Shown here in pieces: positions 62,501 through 64,000 of a stretch of 64,000 nucleotides of DNA (position 1 is its first letter; the number at the start of each line of letters is the position of its first letter). The stretch is from Paraglaciecola marina. GTDB taxonomy: Bacteria; Pseudomonadota; Gammaproteobacteria; Enterobacterales; Alteromonadaceae. Made by a program: the position numbers and the translations under genes. The stretch lies in the NCBI RefSeq assembly GCF_004360155.1, contig NZ_SAIS01000001.1, positions 372,001 through 436,000 on the forward strand, in the 5' to 3' direction. The notes under the pieces were generated by a model. That model worked only from the letters and a program-made list of their open reading frames with translations. It searched no databases and was not told the origin of the DNA.

Positions 62501-62690
62501 TGGCTACACCTAACTCTGTATCTTCTGGTGTTGCGCCCCTAAGGGTTACAGAGACACTAATGCGGTCTGTTTCAAAAGATGGAAATACTTCTAGGGGTAT
62601 ACGGCTAGTGAGGCTGTATATCCCTGCAAATAATATAGAAATCATCAGCAAGTTTGCTGCGACGTGATTTCGGGCAAACCATGCAATCAT
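59565..62690 (-). CDS. RND efflux transporter, inner-membrane pump subunit
   Basis: The 1041-residue AcrB/MdtB-type proton antiporter has 12 expected helices in two halves, with the proton-relay pair in G-I-V-V-D-D-A-I-V-T-G-E-N (TM4), N-D-S-L-V-L-V-D-F-I-N in TM10 and the porter-domain start R-I-P-L-E-V-F-P-S-F-E. It exports drugs or other amphipathic compounds with a periplasmic adaptor, encoded 43 bp upstream, and an outer-membrane TolC-like channel that is not in this window. Substrates cannot be read from sequence. Confidence 0.93.
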   Translation of the reverse strand: MIAWFARNHVAANLLMISILFAGIYSLTSRIPLEVFPSFETDRISVSVTLRGATPEDTELGVAILVEEAVQDLEGIKQITSVSSEGSASVTIEVDTDYDARELLADIKSRVDAINTFPADAENPVVSLAQRTREVIAVSISSIYGEKEINEFAEQIRDDLLRIEGITQLEVAGVRDYEIALEIPQDRLRQYGLTLADVSTAVANSSSDISAGNIKTDGGDVLIRSKGLAYRTDQFADIPIKTNSDGSILRLKDIADIQDGFEETPVRTRFNGKQAAFIDVYRIGQQSAVDVADKVKQYIEEKQPLLPEGYELSYWDDDSQIVKNRIATLTGSALQGGILVLLLLTLFLRPAIAFWVFIGIPVSFMGAFLAMPFFGVTLNIMSLFGFILVLGIVVDDAIVTGENIYTHLKTSKSGEEAAIKGTQEVATPVTFGILTTVAAFMPFAFIEGNRGALFSQIPVVVIPVLLFSLIESKFVLPSHLKRIKLRNEKEGKGNRLEQWQQRFADGFEAAILKYYQPLLKFSLRHKLSTLAVFIGTFSIILALLMSGWTKFVFFPRVPSETVRASLTMTTGTTFEVTNKFIVKMADKAEELREKYTNEDTGESVILNVLASTGGRGGTSNVGSVRFEITPPESRESTVTSADLVREWRGLIGPIPGAESVTYRAETGRSSDPIDVQLSGNAQGTLQEIADKIKARLATYPTVFEITDSLSDGKEELQIELTQQGKALGLTRVNISNQVRNAFFGSQVQRIQRGRDDVRVMVRLPIGERRSLADLQDILVETPSGGAVPLSHVATLIPGKSPSKITRIDRFRTVSVTADVEKEKTNMTVLQADLTEYVQDLVNQYPGVSFKMEGEAREQRESFSSLGVGLLMVFFAIYGLLAIPFKSYIQPIIVMSVIPFSMIGAVIGHWLMGMNLTIMSILGMLALVGVVVNDSLVLVDFINKKREEGFALLESVLVAGASRFRPIMLTSLTTFIGLMPLLFEKSTQAQFLIPMAVSLGFGILFATFITLILVPINYMLVERLKGNKTDRTGAAQEQLQRA

Positions 62691-62733
62691 GTGCGCTCTC
62701 CCGTTTTTATTGGTAGCTGTAAGAATCTATTCA

Positions 62734-64000
62734 TTAGTTTTGGCCTTTTGGTTTGGCATTTGCCCCACCGTTTTGGCGTTGAGCTCGTAACTCATCGATT
62801 GTTATGCCCATTTCATCAGCCTTCTTTTGTAGTCTTGCTAATTGCTCTGGAGAGGGCTTGCGGGTTCTTTGTGGTGGCTCTTCACCGGCAATGGTAACGC
62901 GAGTACCTGAGCTAACTTGCCCTAGCGGTGTGGTGACTAACAGATCGCCGGCTTGTAGGCCGTTTTCGATAATGGCTTGTTGGCTATTCTGCCAGCGAAT
63001 ATCTATATCTTTTCGTTGCAACACACCATTGTTTACCACGTATACATAGGTGCCTTGGTAAATTGCACTGTTACTGATGACTATCGCATTGTCTAAGGTT
63101 TTACCTTGTACTTCTGCGTTTACATATTGGCCGATTTTTATAGAGGCTCCTGGGTGTAATTCAGGGTTATAGGGGTCATCAATTTGTGCCACGATATAAA
63201 GTTGCTGTGAATCAGTGTCAATGGCACCTTCGGTGCGGGTAATTTGACCTAACCAAGTTTGTTTTTTGCTAAAGCTAGAGGTAAAACGGGCTTCTATTAT
63301 GGGCTGTAATTGGTTGTTGGTACGAAACTCTTCAGGAAAATTGACCAAGTCAATATCACTATTATTGATAGGTAAACGAATTTCTACTACGTCAGTTGAG
63401 TAAATCTCTGCTACTTCTGTGGTAGAGGCTAACACTTGACCAAAATCAACCAGTTGCTCAAGTATTCTGCCGTCGTATGGGGCTTTAATGATAGTACGTT
63501 CTAAGGCTAGTTCGGCTATGGTTAAACCCGCTTGTGCAGATAATAAGGTTGCTTCTGCCGCGGCCAGTTGCGGTTTACGCAATACTAAATCGCTAGGTTC
63601 TTCTGAGTTTCCTAAACGTTTCCAGTCAATAGCGGCTTGCCTAGATGTGGCTTGCTCTTCTAGCAAGGCTTGTTCAGCGGAGAGTAAATCTGCTTCAGCA
63701 ATTTTAACGTCTGCTACATAGTCTCTCGAGTCAAGCTTGATTAAAACATCACCTTTGTTGAAAAAGCCCCCATTTCTAAACTGCGGGCTAACGTAAGTTA
63801 TTTGTCCGGAAACTTGTGCCACCAATGCATTTTGTGTTTTAGGTTGTACCGTGCCAAAGGTGTCTACTACCACAGTGAATTGCTGAGGTGTGAGCTCTGC
63901 TACTTCAACCGTTAGTTGTGAAGCGCTAGAGGGGCCGCCCCTTTTGCTTTCAGGTGGATTGTTAAGAATGATTTTTGCTACCACTAAGGTGACCACTAAA
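62734..64000 (-). CDS. RND efflux periplasmic adaptor (membrane fusion protein), partial at right edge
   Basis: At least 420 residues of a HlyD/AcrA-like adaptor are present. The lipoyl/hairpin halves are seen in V-V-D-T-F-G-T-V-Q-P-K, L-V-A-Q-V-S-G-Q-I and I-I-K-A-P-Y-D-G-R-I-L, with a helical hairpin between (A-E-A-D-L-L-S-A-E-Q-A-L-L-E-E). A GTG at 63996 lies inside a hydrophobic stretch (V-T-L-V-V-A-K-I-I-L) and the frame is open to the window end, so the real start, within an N-terminal membrane anchor, is probably outside. The C-terminal ~45 residues are basic and Gln-rich. It precedes the pump gene in one operon. Confidence 0.9.
   Translation of the reverse strand, partial: LVVTLVVAKIILNNPPESKRGGPSSASQLTVEVAELTPQQFTVVVDTFGTVQPKTQNALVAQVSGQITYVSPQFRNGGFFNKGDVLIKLDSRDYVADVKIAEADLLSAEQALLEEQATSRQAAIDWKRLGNSEEPSDLVLRKPQLAAAEATLLSAQAGLTIAELALERTIIKAPYDGRILEQLVDFGQVLASTTEVAEIYSTDVVEIRLPINNSDIDLVNFPEEFRTNNQLQPIIEARFTSSFSKKQTWLGQITRTEGAIDTDSQQLYIVAQIDDPYNPELHPGASIKIGQYVNAEVQGKTLDNAIVISNSAIYQGTYVYVVNNGVLQRKDIDIRWQNSQQAIIENGLQAGDLLVTTPLGQVSSGTRVTIAGEEPPQRTRKPSPEQLARLQKKADEMGITIDELRAQRQNGGANAKPKGQN

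Overview
The window looks like a chromosomal segment of a marine gammaproteobacterium of the Alteromonadales (Alteromonas/Paraglaciecola-like). This is an inference from gene content and order: a fadI-fadJ pair, a moxR-bat cluster, a corB-ypjD-ffh block, a tmRNA with the ANDENYALAA tag, several large GGDEF/EAL signalling proteins, and AT-rich coding sequence. No 16S rRNA is present to confirm it.

Layout. 0-1 kb: the start of a leftward sodium/proline symporter and an ElaA-type acetyltransferase. 1-9.5 kb: one long leftward cluster encoding a MoxR ATPase, DUF58, DUF4381, BatA, BatB/C and BatD, then an ECF sigma factor and a DUF3379 membrane protein that probably acts as its anti-sigma factor. 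9.8-13.3 kb: rightward fadI-fadJ (beta-oxidation) with a FadR-like site and a 34-bp perfect palindrome upstream. 13.4-13.9 kb: two tiny convergent genes sharing a bidirectional terminator; one, a 51-codon exported peptide, is easily missed. 14-22.5 kb: a 1504-residue propeller/PAS/GGDEF/EAL sensor, an M16 protease, sixA and a small protein. 22.4-30.7 kb: corB, ypjD, ffh, an EAL protein with a decayed GGDEF domain, moeB and ndh. 30.9-35.1 kb: a Tat-exported PLP enzyme, an exported RidA-like protein, a DUF985 cupin, a SRAP DNA-repair protein and a lipoprotein.

About 35.7-54 kb is an accessory region. Its left edge cuts a methyltransferase gene after about 60 codons and is followed by remnants, including the last ~115 codons of a SNF2 helicase. 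Then comes a tightly packed rightward operon: hsdM - PD-(D/E)XK nuclease - second hsdM - hsdS - hsdR - reverse transcriptase - HEPN protein. The last two genes overlap by ATGA and resemble the phage-abortive AbiA architecture (RT plus HEPN) split over two polypeptides. I regard this composite restriction-modification/RT/HEPN locus as the best candidate for an undescribed defence system. It is followed by decayed repeats, a YcxB-like protein, a HigBA toxin-antitoxin pair, a peroxiredoxin/propeller operon with a divergent TetR regulator and two operators, and a nucleotidyltransferase pair.

54-64 kb returns to core genome: an RhlE-type helicase, a membrane-anchored Pro/Glu-rich protein, ssrA (tmRNA), sppA, and an RND efflux pump with its adaptor, the adaptor running off the right edge.
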